A DNA stretch of 64,000 nucleotides. Source: Bacteroidota bacterium. GTDB taxonomy: Bacteria > Bacteroidota > Bacteroidia > Flavobacteriales > Schleiferiaceae. The translations under genes and the position numbers were made by a program. The notes beneath the pieces are model-generated. The model saw only the letters and a list, made by a program, of their open reading frames with translations. It had not been told where the DNA came from and searched no databases. Of this stretch, positions 62,491 through 64,000 are shown in pieces. Each line of letters begins with the position of its first letter. Positions within the stretch are counted from its first letter, which is position 1. The stretch covers positions 434,001-498,000 of the forward strand of contig JANSYJ010000002.1 in NCBI GenBank assembly GCA_024742495.1, given 5' to 3'.

Positions 62491-63788
62491 TGCGCACCAA
62501 ACACCGCAAGAAGAATAAGATCAACATTGTAACCCTTGGCTGCTCCAAAAATCTCTATGATAGTGAGGTTTTAATGGGGCAACTCAAAGCCAATGATAAA
62601 GATGTTGTACATGAAGAGGAAGGTAATATCGTGGTGATAAATACCTGTGGCTTTATTGAAAATGCCAAGGAAGAATCCATCAATACCATTCTAGATTTCG
62701 TAGAACGAAAGGAAGAAGGTGAAGTGGATCAGGTGTTTGTAACAGGCTGTCTTTCGGAACGCTATAAGCCCGATTTGGAGAAAGAGATCCCCAATGTGGA
62801 CCAATATTTTGGTACCCGGGAATTGCCGCTCTTGTTAAAAGCATTGGGTGCTGATTACAAAAAGGAGCTCCTCGGTGAGCGTTTAAGTACCACACCTCAG
62901 CATTTTGCCTATTTAAAGATTGCCGAAGGCTGTGATCGCCCCTGTTCCTTTTGTGCCATTCCTTTAATGCGAGGTGGACATCGATCTACTCCAATTGAAG
63001 ATTTGGTTGTAGAAGCAAAGAAACTGGCGGCTAAAGGGGTTAAAGAGCTATTGCTAATTGCACAAGACCTTACTTACTACGGTTTAGATTTATACAAACG
63101 CCGAGCCCTGGCCGATCTGCTAAAAGAATTGGTTAAGGTTGATGGTATTCAGTGGATTCGCTTGCACTACCTTTTTCCAACGGGCTTTCCCGAAGAGGTT
63201 TTGGATTTAATCCGCGAGGAACCTAAGATTTGTAATTATATAGATATCCCTCTACAGCATATTGCCGATCCTGTTTTAAAGTCGATGCGCCGCGGTACCA
63301 CCAAGGATCGCACCGATAGGCTATTGCGACTTATGCGGGAGAAGGTTCCAGGAATCGCGATAAGAACTACTCTTATTGTTGGCTATCCGGGAGAAACGGA
63401 AGCCGATTATGAAGTGCTCAAAGAATGGGTAAAAGAAATGCAATTTGAACGCTTGGGTGTATTCACCTATTCGCATGAAGAGAATACCCATGCCTTTAAT
63501 TTAGAGGACGACGTAGCGCCAGAAGTAAAACAAGAACGGGCCAATGGCATCATGGCCATTCAAAAGGATATCTCCGCGGCACATAATGCTGCTTTAGTGG
63601 GACGTAAATTGCCGGTTTTAATCGATCGCCAAGAAGGTGACTTCTTTATTGGGCGCACCGAATATGATTCGCCAGATGTTGACAATGAAGTGCTAGTAGA
63701 AGCAGAATATCTGCCTAAAGGCGAATTTGTTAATGTTGAAATTACCGGTGCCGACGATTATGATGTTTTCGCGGTTCCTTGCGATTAA
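62490..63788 (+). CDS. rimO: Ribosomal protein S12 methylthiotransferase RimO
   Basis: A 432-residue radical-SAM methylthiotransferase that adds a methylthio group to Asp of ribosomal protein S12. The N-terminal UPF0004 domain has cluster cysteines Cys18, Cys53 and Cys87. The radical-SAM motif is CxxxCxxC with Cys148, Cys152 and Cys155 (EGCDRPCSFCAIP). The TRAM domain lies at the C-terminus (GRKLPVLIDRQEGDFFIGRTEYDSPDVDNEV). The ATG overlaps the ftsY stop by one base, so ftsY and rimO are coupled. Confidence 0.94.
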   Translation: MRTKHRKKNKINIVTLGCSKNLYDSEVLMGQLKANDKDVVHEEEGNIVVINTCGFIENAKEESINTILDFVERKEEGEVDQVFVTGCLSERYKPDLEKEIPNVDQYFGTRELPLLLKALGADYKKELLGERLSTTPQHFAYLKIAEGCDRPCSFCAIPLMRGGHRSTPIEDLVVEAKKLAAKGVKELLLIAQDLTYYGLDLYKRRALADLLKELVKVDGIQWIRLHYLFPTGFPEEVLDLIREEPKICNYIDIPLQHIADPVLKSMRRGTTKDRTDRLLRLMREKVPGIAIRTTLIVGYPGETEADYEVLKEWVKEMQFERLGVFTYSHEENTHAFNLEDDVAPEVKQERANGIMAIQKDISAAHNAALVGRKLPVLIDRQEGDFFIGRTEYDSPDVDNEVLVEAEYLPKGEFVNVEITGADDYDVFAVPCD

Positions 63789-63794
63789 TAAGAT

Positions 63795-64000
63795 CTAGCG
63801 AATAATCTTTTTTAATCCCGCCATTTTTAAGGCTGCCACCGCGGCCTCTACTCCCTTGTTACCGTGAATACCGCCGGATCGTGCCCTGCTTTGTTCGATA
63901 TTATTATCGGTTAAAACGCAGAAGATAACTGGGGTTTGATGGCGTAGGTTTAACTCCGTAATGCCATGGGTGATGCTTTGGCAAACGTAGTCGAAGTGCT
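63795..64000 (-). CDS. ribH: 6,7-dimethyl-8-ribityllumazine synthase, C-terminal part
   Basis: The 3' part of a minus-strand ribH that runs off the right edge. The visible 67 residues include [20 protein letters not shown], then [40 protein letters not shown], which matches the lumazine synthase C-terminus: the VxFGVLTxxxxxQA-like segment and the NKGxEAAxxAL helix. The enzyme makes the riboflavin precursor. Convergent with rimO. Confidence 0.92.
   Translation of the reverse strand, partial: HFDYVCQSITHGITELNLRHQTPVIFCVLTDNNIEQSRARSGGIHGNKGVEAAVAALKMAGLKKIIR

Overview
This 64 kb window looks like ordinary chromosome from a Bacteroidota bacterium, most likely a marine member of the Flavobacteriales. 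The support is direct. Several exported proteins end in type IX secretion (T9SS) sorting domains with a PNP motif. There are TonB-dependent receptors with N-terminal carboxypeptidase-like domains. PurL is the short single-domain-set form. A rpmB-rpmG-DUF4295-ftsY-rimO block is present. Genes are preceded by the Bacteroidota -7 element TAnnTTTG rather than by Shine-Dalgarno sequences.

Layout. 1-4.35 kb: a rhomboid protease operon, a shortened GNAT gene, an OlsF-like aminolipid acyltransferase fusion and a decayed adenylate cyclase fragment. 4.5-14.7 kb: a looser accessory stretch with many small exported or lipoprotein genes, long gene-poor gaps, a two-gene membrane/secreted unit divergent from a SIMPL-like gene across a perfect palindrome, and an MntA-HepT type toxin-antitoxin pair whose HEPN toxin is cut short. 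14.8-18.6 kb: tRNA-Arg(ACG), clpS-plsY, an array of dispersed repeats and purL. 18.7-30.2 kb: a sulfotransferase-like gene, a 1941-residue modular surface protein (CUB, PKD, HYDIN-like and glutamine-amidotransferase-like domains plus a T9SS tail), an outer-membrane protein, an ATP-grasp protein and two more T9SS cargo proteins.

30.3-45.7 kb: core metabolism (aconitase, purB), holA beside a stand-alone HsdR_N nuclease-like gene, a TonB-dependent receptor, a GT2 glycosyltransferase, a two-component system, and a tightly coupled four-gene photolyase operon (SRPBCC, DUF429, photolyase, DUF2452). 45.7-46.6 kb is a gene-free island carrying a second set of the dispersed repeats. 46.7-64 kb: universal stress protein, nucleoside phosphorylase, rny, a probable 6S RNA, zapA and a coiled-coil partner, an M23 peptidase-receptor operon, a class A penicillin-binding protein, cinA, ribosomal proteins, ftsY, rimO and the end of ribH.

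No prophage, insertion sequence, CRISPR array or complete defence island is visible. The features I find most worth following are: four genes whose TAnnTTTG element ends exactly 4 nt before the start codon (predicted leaderless mRNAs), the repeat family shared by two loci 30 kb apart, the truncated HEPN toxin, the photolyase operon containing a predicted RNase-H-fold protein, and the uncharacterised membrane/secreted pair with its palindromic upstream region. None of these proves a new system. Functional calls rest on motif recognition by eye, not on database searches.
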